Source of the DNA: Arcticibacter eurypsychrophilus
GTDB lineage: Bacteria; Bacteroidota; Bacteroidia; Sphingobacteriales; Sphingobacteriaceae
Assembly: GCF_001730525.1 (NCBI RefSeq)
Contig: NZ_MDFN01000001.1
Span: forward strand, 62,001 to 126,000
Direction of reading: 5' to 3'
DNA length: 64,000 bases
Shown: positions 35,957 to 44,894 of the stretch, piece after piece
Numbering within the stretch: the stretch's first letter is position 1
How the letters are laid out: each line of letters starts with the position of its first letter
Notes under the pieces: generated by a model
What the model saw: only the letters and a program-made list of their open reading frames with translations
Told to the model about the DNA's origin: nothing
Database searches by the model: none
Position numbers and translations under genes: made by a program

Positions 35957-36727
35957 ATGTCTTCAACCACTAAATATACATTAAAACCTTCCCTTCAGGA
36001 AAAATTTAAGGGAATAATTTGGAAAATAGAGACGAATAATACAAACGGAGTGATCGCTATTGAAACCCGGAGTTCGGATAATAAGGAAGCTTTTTATTCG
36101 GCCTTTAATTTTATAACAGGCGAAAAGCTGTTTAAAGAGATCACTGTAGAGGATAGTTGGCACTGGGGTCTGGATAAGGCCTTCAATGATTTCGTGTATT
36201 TGAATGGGTATGTAAGCGAAAAGAGTCCCGAACATAAAGGTGTCATCGCCCTTAATCATCAAGGTACTATTGCTTGGGCCGCTTATAATAAGACCCTGGA
36301 AACGGTTGCAGAAGAAGGACTGATTTTATACAACCCTACCTTTCAACAGAAAGAACTGGAGTTGGCAGATGCGGCTACCGGAAAAATCATGCAAAACAAA
36401 GTATCCCACTACACTCAACTGAACAGGAAAATATATTTTCCGGAGGCATTGGAAGATATATTGCTTTTTCCTGATGAGATTGGGAGTACTTTGGTTGGTC
36501 CGGTTTCTTATTTATCCTATAAAGAGAAGGATTGTTATTCGTACCATAGTCAAAACGACTTGATTATATCGCAGTATCTGCTTATTAAACAGGATAACAA
36601 GACGCTTCACAAAGAAATTTTAGAGGATAATATATCTAAATTGAATCCTGAACCGTTCTTCATTGAGGAAAATCATTTATTCTGCATACGTAATAACAAA
36701 CGTGAAATTGTTGCGTATTTTGTATAA
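35957..36727 (+). CDS. DUF4905 domain-containing protein
   Basis: A 256-residue cytoplasmic protein without signal peptide or membrane helix. Repeated short strands with Trp/Tyr and turns (GIIWKIETNN, AFNFITGEKLFKEI, GVIALNHQGTIAWAAYN, KIYFPEALEDILLFP) suggest a beta-propeller-like fold. The pattern resembles the DUF4905 family of Sphingobacteria-type Bacteroidota; function unknown. The start at 35957 is preferred to TTG 35951. The LysM gene follows 37 bp later and may be co-transcribed. Confidence 0.7.
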   Translation: MSSTTKYTLKPSLQEKFKGIIWKIETNNTNGVIAIETRSSDNKEAFYSAFNFITGEKLFKEITVEDSWHWGLDKAFNDFVYLNGYVSEKSPEHKGVIALNHQGTIAWAAYNKTLETVAEEGLILYNPTFQQKELELADAATGKIMQNKVSHYTQLNRKIYFPEALEDILLFPDEIGSTLVGPVSYLSYKEKDCYSYHSQNDLIISQYLLIKQDNKTLHKEILEDNISKLNPEPFFIEENHLFCIRNNKREIVAYFV

Positions 36728-36764
36728 TTGCAACCTTAAATAATTTAACATATAGAAAAAACAG

Positions 36765-37694
36765 ATGCGTTTTATACTAGCAATTAGTTGCAGCCTCTTT
36801 TCCACAGGGCTTTTCGCCAATAACCGCTTAGATTCTGTTGGAAGTGAGAATAACAATGGAAAATTGGTCATCATTCATTCCGTAAGTTCAAAAGAATCAT
36901 ATTATTCCATCGGCAGATTATATCATGTTTCAGCAAAAGACATATCTGCATTAAATAAGGTCAAAATTCTTCAGCCGGGAGCTTTAATAAAAGTTCCGAC
37001 AGACAGGCCTTTTATGAATAGCATACCTGTTGTTCCAAAGAAAGAAGCGAGCAGTAGGGTGATAAGCAAAAAGGGTAAAAAGAACGTTGAAGCTTCTAAA
37101 AATGAAGATAACTCACCCGTTATATTCAGAAAAGATGCGCTTGACGCTGTTCAGGAAGGATTGGTTAACTATAAGGTTGGCCCCAAAGAGACGCTCTTTG
37201 CAATTGCTAAGCGCTTCAACACCCATGTGGAATCAATCATCGAAATTAACAACCTGAAAGGGAATAATTTAAAAGTGGGGCAGATTATTAAGGTTAAACC
37301 CGGTGCTGGAGCACCTTTGCCACCAGCATCACCTATAATTTTAGCACCTGCACCAGATACAGATACTAATGCCGTCAAATATAATATGCCGGCAAACAGG
37401 TATGGGCTGAAGGAAAAGACAGAGAAAGGAATTGCGGTATGGATATCGGATGAGAATCTGGATGGTACAAAGATGCTGGCATTGCATAAAACAGCACCGA
37501 TCGGTACCGTGGTTAGAATAACAAATCCAATGACGGGCAAGACCACCTTTGCTAAGGTGGTAGGTAAATATACGGAGAATGAATCGACAAAGGATGTGAT
37601 CATTGTGATCTCTCAGGCGACTGCAAACATGCTGGGCATGCTTGATAAAAGATCATTATTAACTATTGATTACGGCGTTCCCTATGAACAATAA
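36765..37694 (+). CDS. Secreted LysM protein with C-terminal RlpA-like barrel
   Basis: A 309-residue cell-wall protein. The signal peptide is FILAISCSLFSTGLFA (cleavage near residue 18). Two LysM repeats bind glycan: SKESYYSIGRLYHVSAKDISALNKV (about 43-80) and GPKETLFAIAKRFNTHVESIIEINNL (about 138-178). A Pro/Ala linker leads to a double-psi barrel-like end (about 220-305) with APIGTVVRITNPMTGKTTFAKVVGKY. RlpA barrels can be lytic, but the catalytic Asp/His pair was not clear. The stop overlaps the uridine kinase start by 11 bp. Confidence 0.85.
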   Translation: MRFILAISCSLFSTGLFANNRLDSVGSENNNGKLVIIHSVSSKESYYSIGRLYHVSAKDISALNKVKILQPGALIKVPTDRPFMNSIPVVPKKEASSRVISKKGKKNVEASKNEDNSPVIFRKDALDAVQEGLVNYKVGPKETLFAIAKRFNTHVESIIEINNLKGNNLKVGQIIKVKPGAGAPLPPASPIILAPAPDTDTNAVKYNMPANRYGLKEKTEKGIAVWISDENLDGTKMLALHKTAPIGTVVRITNPMTGKTTFAKVVGKYTENESTKDVIIVISQATANMLGMLDKRSLLTIDYGVPYEQ

Positions 37695-38325
37695 GCCGTT
37701 TGTGATTGGCATTGCCGGTGGCAGTGGCTCTGGTAAAACTTTTTTTCTCAACTGTTTCCTGCACCATTTTACATCTGGACAAATCAGCTTGGTGTCGCAG
37801 GATGATTATTACAAGCCTATGGCAATTCAGCCTAAAGATGCAAATGGATGGATTAATTTTGACCTTCCTGAATGTATTGATGATGAAAAGCTGTACAATG
37901 ACCTATCTGTTCTTTTAACAGGGGAAACTGTATTTAAGAAAGAATACACGTTCAATACAGCAGAAGAGAGTGCTAAACTGCTGACGATTAACTCTGCTCC
38001 GATTATAATTGTAGAAGGCTTGTTTATATTTCATTTCCAAGAGATTGCTTCGCTTTTTGATATGAAGATTTTTATGGATGCGAACGAGGAGATTACTTTA
38101 AACCGAAGGTTAAAGCGTGATATTGCTGAACGCGGGTATGATCATAGCATGATTATGTACCAATGGGTAAATCACGTTCTTCCAGCTTACAATGCTTATT
38201 TATTGCCCTATAAAAATAGCGCGGACAAGATAATCATGAACAACACACATGTTGCGGATGATATAATTGAAGTCACAAAATGCCTGGCTGAAGAATTAAA
38301 AGCGAACGTTCTGCTTGATTACTAG
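37684..38325 (+). CDS. udk: Uridine kinase-like P-loop kinase
   Basis: A 213-residue phosphoribulokinase/uridine kinase family member. The Walker A is IGIAGGSGSGKTFFLN (about 8-23); VSQDDYYKPM, a segment with FDLPECID, IIVEGLFIF and RRLKRDIAERGYD are the family motifs in order. It probably phosphorylates uridine/cytidine for salvage. The ATG at 37684 lies within the end of the LysM gene; the reading frame upstream of it is not conserved-looking. Confidence 0.85.
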   Translation: MNNKPFVIGIAGGSGSGKTFFLNCFLHHFTSGQISLVSQDDYYKPMAIQPKDANGWINFDLPECIDDEKLYNDLSVLLTGETVFKKEYTFNTAEESAKLLTINSAPIIIVEGLFIFHFQEIASLFDMKIFMDANEEITLNRRLKRDIAERGYDHSMIMYQWVNHVLPAYNAYLLPYKNSADKIIMNNTHVADDIIEVTKCLAEELKANVLLDY

Positions 38326-38333
38326 TACCTTTG
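38326..38333 (+). promoter_or_regulatory. Candidate -7 element TACCTTTG for the short Cys-rich gene
   Basis: Exact TAnnTTTG match starting immediately after the uridine kinase stop and 24 bp before ATG 38357. Confidence 0.5.
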
Positions 38334-38356
38334 CATCATAAAAAACAGGATTTGTG

Positions 38357-38512
38357 ATGGAGAATATATTTGGCGAAGAAAAAACAATACCTACAGACCC
38401 TGCCCTATTTAAGGGAATTGGAGCATGTTTATTGTGTTGCATTCATAAGAAATGTTGCAAGAAATATAAGAAGGGAAAACGCTGCAGCGATTGTCCGGGT
38501 AAAAAGAAATAA
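38357..38512 (+). CDS. Small cysteine- and lysine-rich protein (51 aa)
   Basis: The ORF starts MENIFGEEKT and ends in a basic Cys-rich half: GACLLCCIHKKCCKKYKKGK then RCSDCPGKKK. Seven cysteines in pairs and the heavily basic tail suggest metal or nucleic-acid binding. A TAnnTTTG element sits 24 bp upstream, just right for a short leader. The overlapping 67-residue frame (38370-38573) has no such features and is rejected. I recall similar short proteins in related genomes but could not check; function unknown. Confidence 0.65.
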   Translation: MENIFGEEKTIPTDPALFKGIGACLLCCIHKKCCKKYKKGKRCSDCPGKKK

Positions 38513-38527
38513 GGTTTCTTATTCTAA

Positions 38528-38585
38528 TTTGACTGTCAAATTGTCAATAAATGAATTTTGGAACACACCTTGATCTGTACTATTG
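38528..38585 (+). promoter_or_regulatory. Promoter and palindrome candidate for htpG
   Basis: TTTG (38557-38560) and TACTATTG (38578-38585) are 17 bp apart, a one-mismatch match to the TTTG/TAnnTTTG promoter, with a leader of about 25 nt. Upstream lies the perfect palindrome TTTGACTGTCAAA (38528-38540), followed by TTGTCAA, which could be a heat-shock operator. Confidence 0.4.
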
Positions 38586-38616
38586 AAAAATACTAAACAT
38601 AAAGTTTCAATATATT

Positions 38617-40500
38617 ATGCAAGAAAAAGGAAACATTTCGATTCATACCGAAAACATCTTCCCCATTATTAAGAAGTTCTTATATTCTGATAATGAAATA
38701 TTTTTAAGAGAGCTGGTTTCTAATGCCGTTGATGCCACTCAAAAAATCAAACGTTTATCATCATTAGGCCAGTTTAATGGTGAACTGGGTGATCTTCAAG
38801 TTGAAATCTCTTTTGATGAGGAGAAAAAGACTTTAACGATTTCTGATCCCGGTTTAGGGATGACTGCCGAAGAGATCAAGAAGTACATCAATCAGATTGC
38901 TTTCTCGGGTGCTACTGAATTTGTAGAAAAGTTTAAAGATGCTAAAGATGCAAATGAACTGATCGGTAAATTTGGTATGGGATTCTATTCCGCCTTTATG
39001 GTTGCTGATCAGGTTGAAATTCACACCCTTTCTTATCAGGATGGTGCGGAGTCTGCCAGATGGATCTGCGATGGCAGCACGGAGTTTGAAATCACTGATG
39101 GAACTCGTACTGAAAGAGGTACTGATGTTATTTTACACATCAACCCGGATGCTGAAGAATTTTTGAATAAGGGTAAATTACAGGAAATACTAGACAAATA
39201 TTGCCGCTTCCTGCCTGTACCAATTAAGTTCGGAACGAATACAGAGTCTGAACCAGATGGCGAAGATGAAGAAGGAAAGCCTAAATACACTTCAGTTGAA
39301 GTAGATAACATTATCAACAACACTTCTCCGATCTGGACTAAAGCACCTGCTGATTTAACAGACGCAGATTATCTTGCCTTCTATAAAGAATTATACCCTT
39401 ACACTGAAGATCCTTTATTCTGGATTCACCTGAATGTGGATTATCCTTTTAACCTGACTGGTGTTTTATATTTCCCTAAGGTGAAGAATGATTTTGAGAT
39501 TCAACGCAACAAGATCAAGTTGTTCTCCCGTCAGGTATTCATAACAGATGAGGTTAAAGATATCGTTCCTGAATTTTTGATGCTATTGCATGGAGTGATT
39601 GATTCACCTGATATTCCATTGAATGTTTCCCGTAGTTTCCTACAGGCAGATAGCAATGTGAAAAAAATCAACAGTTATATCACACGTAAGGTTGCTGATA
39701 AACTAGGCGAATTGTACAAGAAAGACCGTACAGGTTACGAACAAAAATGGCAGGACATAGGTCTTTTCATCAAGTACGGTATGGTGAGCGAAGAAAAGTT
39801 TTACGATAAAGCTAAAGACTTTGCACTGTTGGTGAATACTAAGAATGAGTATTTTACTTTCGACGAATACAAAGAAAAAGTAAAGGACTTACAGACTGAT
39901 AAAGAAGGAAACCTGGTTTATATCTATACCAATGATGCATCTAAACAAGATGCATACATCCAATCTGCCAACAGAAAGGGTTACGATGTGTTGGTTATGA
40001 ACTCTCCTATTGACAACCATTTTATTAATCAGTTAGAGCAGAAGCTAGAGAAGACCTCTTTAAAACGTGTAGATGCTGATGTAGCAGACAAGCTGATCAC
40101 TAAGGATGAAAATCCTGCATCAGTTCTTACAGAAGATCAAATCACGAAAGTGAAAGCTGTTTTCGAAAAGGCTATACAAAAACCAAATATGAAGGTTGAG
40201 GTGGAGAGCATTAATCCGGAAGAACTTCCTGTTCATGTTTCTATGGACGAGTTTATGCGGAGAATGAAGGATATGGCACAAATGGGAGGTGGAATGAATT
40301 TCTACGGATCATTACCTGAAAGCTATAAGGTTGCCATTAATGGAAATCACCCTTTAATTAGTCGTATTGCTGGAATAGAAAATGAAGAAGAACAGTTAAA
40401 TCTGGCTAAACAGGCTGTAGATTTAGCCATGTTGTCTCAGGGTTTATTGGCAGGAGCTGATTTAACGGAATTCGTTAGAAGAAGCGTTCAATTAATATAA
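38617..40500 (+). CDS. htpG: Molecular chaperone HtpG (Hsp90)
   Basis: A 627-residue dimeric ATP-dependent chaperone. The N-terminal GHKL domain (about 1-215) has IFLRELVSNAVDA (Glu and Asn for ATP/Mg), ISDPGLGMT and GKFGMGFYSAFMVA. The middle domain (about 230-450) contains the catalytic-Arg segment NVSRSFLQAD, and the dimer domain ends FVRRSVQLI. There is no MEEVD tail, as is normal in bacteria. Single-gene transcript: its own promoter upstream and a 28-bp perfect hairpin after. Confidence 0.96.
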   Translation: MQEKGNISIHTENIFPIIKKFLYSDNEIFLRELVSNAVDATQKIKRLSSLGQFNGELGDLQVEISFDEEKKTLTISDPGLGMTAEEIKKYINQIAFSGATEFVEKFKDAKDANELIGKFGMGFYSAFMVADQVEIHTLSYQDGAESARWICDGSTEFEITDGTRTERGTDVILHINPDAEEFLNKGKLQEILDKYCRFLPVPIKFGTNTESEPDGEDEEGKPKYTSVEVDNIINNTSPIWTKAPADLTDADYLAFYKELYPYTEDPLFWIHLNVDYPFNLTGVLYFPKVKNDFEIQRNKIKLFSRQVFITDEVKDIVPEFLMLLHGVIDSPDIPLNVSRSFLQADSNVKKINSYITRKVADKLGELYKKDRTGYEQKWQDIGLFIKYGMVSEEKFYDKAKDFALLVNTKNEYFTFDEYKEKVKDLQTDKEGNLVYIYTNDASKQDAYIQSANRKGYDVLVMNSPIDNHFINQLEQKLEKTSLKRVDADVADKLITKDENPASVLTEDQITKVKAVFEKAIQKPNMKVEVESINPEELPVHVSMDEFMRRMKDMAQMGGGMNFYGSLPESYKVAINGNHPLISRIAGIENEEEQLNLAKQAVDLAMLSQGLLAGADLTEFVRRSVQLI

Positions 40501-40511
40501 CCACAATAGGT

Positions 40512-40573
40512 AAAGCTTAAAACAAAGAAAGGCTGAATCTTTTACGATTCAGCCTTTCTTTGTTTTAAGCTTT
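40512..40573. terminator. Very long perfect hairpin terminator between htpG and the porin gene
   Basis: Twenty-eight base pairs without mismatch (40512-40539 with 40546-40573) and a 6-nt loop TTTTAC. The arms contain AAACAAAG/CTTTGTTT. It lies 11 bp after htpG and ends 24 bp before the stop of the convergent gene. Confidence 0.85.
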
Positions 40574-40597
40574 GTTTTTAAGAGCTAGGGTGCAAGA

Positions 40598-41737
40598 TTA
40601 AAAGCGTACTTGTAGTTGTGCAACTGCCATGGTATGCGAGTACTGTGCTGTAAGGGGTACATCATGATCATAAATATCGACGGTACAACCTAATTGAAGG
40701 CGGGCGAAATAGTCATCGGTAAATTCCAGACTTACCATAGGGGTTAAGGTTTGTCTTAAGTTCTTTTCCAACTTGTAATTTTCGTCCAGATATTCATAGC
40801 GGCAAGAAAACTCGATAGATCTTAAGCGGGGGTGTTTATAGTCATAACGAATATTTGGAAAGACATAAAACCCACGATTTTGATATTTGCTTATATTGGT
40901 GCCAGTACTAAGTCCATTAAGTTCATATTCGGCAAAGTTAGTGCCTTGTTTATACTCTGTTAACAGCTCCAGCTGAAGCTTACTATTCAGAGGCACAACC
41001 ATACTAAAATCGGCACCTAAAGCAGATCCTTCTGCTTTAGCAGAGGTACCATAAGCTGCATTTAGACCTAGACGAATCTTTTTTGACATATCAGTTTCTA
41101 ATCTGGCATACATATCCTTTCCGTTATCGTTATCGACAGCTTTATTCCTTCCATTCCCATTATAAATACCGGCATAATACCTTAAAGGCAAAGTTCCTTT
41201 AGAAACAATATCACCATAAGCAGCTAAGCCCATCTGAAAACTTTGCCATCCGCTATTTCCGAATAAATAATACTGATTGGAGTAATCTAGAGATTTGATA
41301 ATATCAACGGGCAAAAGATCTTCGGGACCAAAGAAAGGTCTAAACTGTCCCATTTGAAGGTTTAAATGTTTATTATAATGATAGCGGATAAAGGCATTTT
41401 CAAGGACCTTATTTTGAGGATTCCCAGAGAAGTCAGCTAAATTAAGCAGGATACTAGCGTCAAAGTGATCATTAATGTTGGCTCTGGCCATAAGACGAAC
41501 CCTTTTAAGAGCAAAACTATTGTTTACTCCATCTCCAGTATAATTTGATCCGTTTACGTTGACGCTATCCGTGAGTGAGTAGGTATATCTTAATTGGAGG
41601 AGGCCACTAAGCTGAAAGCTACGTTTAAAGTTAGAATAATTTTGAACAGTTGTGTCGCCGGGTTCCATTGAGGAATCAGCTTTAGAAGCCTTAATTAATG
41701 CAAATGATAGGATTAAAACAAGCAGGGAGTAACGCAT
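40598..41737 (-). CDS. Outer-membrane porin, phosphate-selective OprO/OprP type
   Basis: From MRYSLLVLILSFALI (379 aa) with a signal peptide ending near KASKA. The mature protein has regular amphipathic strands (FQLSGLLQLRYTYSL, LKRVRLMARANINDHFDASILLNLAD, LNLQMGQFRPFFGPEDL) and ends in a Phe-type strand, AVAQLQVRF, as outer-membrane barrels do. The pattern fits the OprO/P family, but specificity for phosphate or pyrophosphate cannot be read. No pst or pho gene is near. Confidence 0.82.
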   Translation of the reverse strand: MRYSLLVLILSFALIKASKADSSMEPGDTTVQNYSNFKRSFQLSGLLQLRYTYSLTDSVNVNGSNYTGDGVNNSFALKRVRLMARANINDHFDASILLNLADFSGNPQNKVLENAFIRYHYNKHLNLQMGQFRPFFGPEDLLPVDIIKSLDYSNQYYLFGNSGWQSFQMGLAAYGDIVSKGTLPLRYYAGIYNGNGRNKAVDNDNGKDMYARLETDMSKKIRLGLNAAYGTSAKAEGSALGADFSMVVPLNSKLQLELLTEYKQGTNFAEYELNGLSTGTNISKYQNRGFYVFPNIRYDYKHPRLRSIEFSCRYEYLDENYKLEKNLRQTLTPMVSLEFTDDYFARLQLGCTVDIYDHDVPLTAQYSHTMAVAQLQVRF

Positions 41738-41836
41738 AAAAACAAAATTTAATTTTATATGCAAGTATAAATCCTACTGTTATTAATAAAAATGTTCAGG
41801 ATCACCGCAATAAGTAATCAAGCTGCAGAACGTAAT

Positions 41837-42193
41837 TTACTTTCCTGTATAAATAACTCCTGAGGAAGAAGTTTCGTTGATTTCAATTTTTGAGAGCAAA
41901 GGCATCACAGGCTTTATCTTGTCCCAAAACCATTCAGCCAAACGTTCACTGGTAGGGTTTTCCAATCCGGGAATTTCATTGAGCAGCCGATGGTCAAGTC
42001 CTTTAACTAAAGGATCTACAGCTTCTTTAAGATCTGTGAAATCGACAAGCCAACCGCTATAGGGATCCACTTCTCCTTCTAAAAAGACGGTTAGTGTGTA
42101 CGTATGACCATGCATTCTTCCACATTTATGATTTTCGCTTACATGAGGAAGAAAATGAGCGGAATCGAAAGAAAACTGTTTGTAAATGATCAT
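41837..42193 (-). CDS. queD: 6-carboxytetrahydropterin synthase (QueD)
   Basis: A 118-residue tunnelling-fold enzyme, second step of queuosine/preQ0 synthesis from dihydroneopterin triphosphate. Zn ligands are in FDSAHFL and CGRMHGHTYTL; the catalytic Cys is in HKCGRMHGH, Asp/His in DHRLLNEIPGLENPTSERLAEW. The length fits QueD better than eukaryote-type PTPS. queC and queE are not adjacent. The gene is downstream of ald in the same direction. Confidence 0.93.
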   Translation of the reverse strand: MIIYKQFSFDSAHFLPHVSENHKCGRMHGHTYTLTVFLEGEVDPYSGWLVDFTDLKEAVDPLVKGLDHRLLNEIPGLENPTSERLAEWFWDKIKPVMPLLSKIEINETSSSGVIYTGK

Positions 42194-42252
42194 AGTTGAA
42201 TAGAAATAGGGTCAAAGATAAGACAAAAGCTTCCGATGACCCTATAAAATGT

Positions 42253-43368
42253 TTATTGTAAAAGTCTGATTGCATCTTCAAACGCCAATGCATGAGAGTC
42301 TGCAACAGCCTTATAGGTTACAAAACCGTCTAATGTATTGATGCCTTTTAGTAAAGCTTCATTTTCCAAACAGGCTCTTTTATATCCTTTATTAGCAATT
42401 TGAATAGCATAAGGCACAGTAACATTTGTTAAGGCCAGTGTAGAGGTATGAGGAACTGCACCTGGCATGTTTGCAACAGAATAATGAACAATACCATGCT
42501 TGATAAAAACAGGCTTGTCGTGGGTAGTGCTATGATCAGATGTTTCAAATATGCCACCTTGATCAATTGCAATATCTACGAGTACAGATCCGGCTTCCAT
42601 AGATTTGACCATTTCTTCAGTGACTAAAACAGGTGCTTTAGCACCAGGAATAAGCACTGCACCAATGACAAGGTCTGATTCTCTAACAGCTTCAGCAATG
42701 TTATGAGGACTCGACATCAATGTATTAATCTGATTTCCAAAAATATCATCAAGCTGACGCAGACGGTCGGGATTTAAATCAATAATTGTTACGTCGGCAC
42801 CTAAACCAATAGCTATTTTAGCTGCATTAGTTCCAGCTACACCACCACCAATGATAGTTACTTTACCACGTTTAACTCCTGGAACGCCAGCAAGAAGAAC
42901 GCCTTTACCACCTTCTATTTTTTCTAGAAAACGGGCACCAATCTGAGCAGCCATTCTACCGGCAACTTCACTCATGGGTACTAATAAAGGCAATGATCCA
43001 TTTTCTAATTGTACGGTTTCATATGCAATGCCAATAACCTTATGGTCAGTTAAAGCCTTTGTCAGATGAGGCTCTGCTGCAAGGTGGAGATAAGTAAACA
43101 AGATTAGGCCCTCTCTGAAGTAGTGATACTCGGAAGCAACAGGTTCTTTAACCTTCATCACCATATCCATTGACCAGATTTCGCGAGTCGATTCCAAGAT
43201 AACAGCCCCCGCATCCTGGTACTGTTTATCGGAAAAACCGGAACCCAGACCAGCACCTTTTTCTATAAAAACCTCATGGCCAAAACCAACTAGATAAATA
43301 ACTCCAGCCGGGGTCATAGCAACCCTGTTCTCGTTATTCTTTATTTCTGCAGGAACTGCAATACGCAT
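42253..43368 (-). CDS. ald: Alanine dehydrogenase
   Basis: Reversible NAD-dependent deamination of L-alanine to pyruvate. From [20 protein letters not shown] (371 aa, the standard length); an upstream start at 43419 adds 17 residues. The substrate Arg/Lys segments lie at the N-terminus (ENRVAMTP and MKVKEP), the active-site His in YLHLAAEP, and the NAD fold in [47 protein letters not shown] is the C-terminal signature. Confidence 0.96.
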   Translation of the reverse strand: MRIAVPAEIKNNENRVAMTPAGVIYLVGFGHEVFIEKGAGLGSGFSDKQYQDAGAVILESTREIWSMDMVMKVKEPVASEYHYFREGLILFTYLHLAAEPHLTKALTDHKVIGIAYETVQLENGSLPLLVPMSEVAGRMAAQIGARFLEKIEGGKGVLLAGVPGVKRGKVTIIGGGVAGTNAAKIAIGLGADVTIIDLNPDRLRQLDDIFGNQINTLMSSPHNIAEAVRESDLVIGAVLIPGAKAPVLVTEEMVKSMEAGSVLVDIAIDQGGIFETSDHSTTHDKPVFIKHGIVHYSVANMPGAVPHTSTLALTNVTVPYAIQIANKGYKRACLENEALLKGINTLDGFVTYKAVADSHALAFEDAIRLLQ

Positions 43369-43604
43369 AATTAAAGTTTTACAATTTAAATAATAGACCA
43401 TTTCTTTTGCTAAAAGCATTAGAAAGACGATGTAAAGATAAGGATATCATAATTTAGTATACTAGAAATACATTTTTATTTATCAAAACACGATAAAGAA
43501 ATGAGATATAGCTAAAACATTCGTTTTCATATGGTTTTGATCTATATTTTCAGAAGAATATTTGTTTATAGACCATAGATTCATTAATCAAGAGTAGAGT
43601 ATTT

Positions 43605-44141
43605 TCAAATAATCATAGTAACTATAAAATGATTCAATCCGGTTATCGGATCTATCCGATAAGAGACATGGTTAGAAGATTTAATTAGAATAAGCAAACC
43701 GTAATGTTCATATAAACTTGCCACTTCCTCTTTAAAATATAAGGGGTATTCCACTACTTTAAAAACAAGGGAATGAGCTGAATCAATTATACCGTATAAG
43801 CAATAGAGTGCATCTTTACGTATTTCTACTTGCTGCCCTTCGAAAGAGACATGTAATGGAAAACTTCCACATTTATTCAAGTAGAAAGAATTTCCGTTAT
43901 CTGTTTTCACGATAGTTACTTCCTTTTCGGTAATTTCGATCGAAAACAGACTACTATCAGCACCAGCATGTTTAACCGCATTTGTTAATAGTTCGACTAA
44001 AACATGCTGATAAGGAATTAATCTATCTTTGGTGGATAAAGCAGGGATATTATCTTTAATGTATGAAATAATTTCATTCATTAAAGAAAATATCTCCGCT
44101 GTCTTATTATTAAAATTAAAAGTTTTTTTTATTGACATCAC
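43605..44141 (-). CDS. HATPase-domain protein, RsbW/SpoIIAB-like serine kinase candidate
   Basis: A 178-residue protein with one GHKL-type ATPase domain. The N-box is HVLVELLTNAVKHAG, the G1 region TDNGNSFYL, and the last third (EHYGLLILIKSSNHVSYRID) matches the G2-like end of anti-sigma kinases, although the glycines are reduced. It lies 12 bp after a STAS gene and downstream of a PP2C phosphatase, the RsbU-V-W order. The expected sigma factor gene is absent next to it, so its target is unknown. Confidence 0.75.
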   Translation of the reverse strand: MMSIKKTFNFNNKTAEIFSLMNEIISYIKDNIPALSTKDRLIPYQHVLVELLTNAVKHAGADSSLFSIEITEKEVTIVKTDNGNSFYLNKCGSFPLHVSFEGQQVEIRKDALYCLYGIIDSAHSLVFKVVEYPLYFKEEVASLYEHYGLLILIKSSNHVSYRIDPITGLNHFIVTMII

Positions 44142-44153
44142 GACATATAAACT

Positions 44154-44495
44154 TTAGGCAATCCAGCCAGCTTGATAAGAGCCAGGTAAATCTTTAAAAA
44201 CTTTAAAGACCTTATTCATTCTTATTAATTCAAAAAGTTGGGAAATATTTTCATTCAAACCGTATACGGCAATATCCCCACCTATAGCCATGGCATGTTT
44301 TAAAGAAGTTACCAATGCACCTAAAAAAGAACTGTCTATATAATTTACCTCTTCAAATGAAATAAGAATATGAGTATGACCAGCATCGAGCTCGTTGATT
44401 AATTCTTGTTTAAAAAGATCAGACTGTTCCATATTAGCTTCTGCAAACTTAATTTTAGCAATATAGTAATTTTGATATGTTGTAATTTCAATCAT
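44154..44495 (-). CDS. STAS-domain anti-sigma-antagonist (RsbV/SpoIIAA-like)
   Basis: A 113-residue STAS domain: NYYIAKIKFAEANMEQSDLFKQEL and ILISFEEVNYIDSSFLGALVTSLKHA. The serine in IDSSFLG is at the phosphorylated position of SpoIIAA. The PP2C phosphatase is upstream and the candidate kinase downstream, so a phosphorylation switch is expected: kinase adds phosphate, the phosphatase removes it, and free STAS protein traps the kinase. Confidence 0.85.
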   Translation of the reverse strand: MIEITTYQNYYIAKIKFAEANMEQSDLFKQELINELDAGHTHILISFEEVNYIDSSFLGALVTSLKHAMAIGGDIAVYGLNENISQLFELIRMNKVFKVFKDLPGSYQAGWIA

Positions 44496-44505
44496 AATAT
44501 TTAAG

Positions 44506-44772
44506 TTAATATTGTTCTTCTACTTTCTGGATAAAAATAAGGCTTCGATCATCCACAACAGCCCTTTTGGGGCTATCCGAAAACATTTTCTTTTTTATTT
44601 GCATATATGTATCTTCTTTGCCAAGAACAGGTTTCAGTTTATTCAGAAATAGGTTATAATCAGTCTTCTTTCCATCCGATTCTTCAAAATCAATCATTCC
44701 ATCTGAAACAATAATCAATTGATCTCCTGTAGCTAATTTTAAAACGTCTTCTTCATATAATCCATCTTCCAT
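44506..44772 (-). pseudogene. 3' fragment of the receiver-PP2C phosphatase gene, displaced by a 122-bp duplication
   Basis: An 88-residue frame that starts MEDGLYEEDVLKLATG inside the second half of the duplication and continues through TDYNLFLNKLKPVLG to DDRSLIFIQKVEEQY. The first 41 residues repeat the end of the upstream frame; the last 47 are the missing C-terminus, including DDR with the last metal-binding Asp of PP2C phosphatases. The ATG at 44772 overlaps the upstream frame by 34 bp, so re-initiation could make this piece, but a working enzyme from two parts is unproven. Confidence 0.8.
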
Positions 44773-44894
44773 AGGTTATAATCAGTCTTCTTTCCATCCG
44801 ATTCTTCAAAATCAATCATTCCATCTGAAACAATAATCAATTGATCTCCTGTAGCTAATTTTAAAACGTCTTCTTCATATAATCCATCTTCCAT
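44651..44894. repeat. Perfect 122-bp tandem duplication inside the phosphatase gene
   Basis: Bases 44651-44772 and 44773-44894 are identical over the full 122 bp, with an AT dinucleotide shared at the joints. The length is not a multiple of three, so it shifts the reading frame of the gene on the minus strand. No mutation separates the copies, so the event is very recent, or it is an assembly or culture artefact. Confidence 0.95.

Noticed and set aside
38370-38573. 67-codon frame overlapping the short Cys-rich gene
   Set aside because: The other frame (38357-38512) has paired cysteines, a better-placed promoter and a natural end; the 67-codon frame has no such features.
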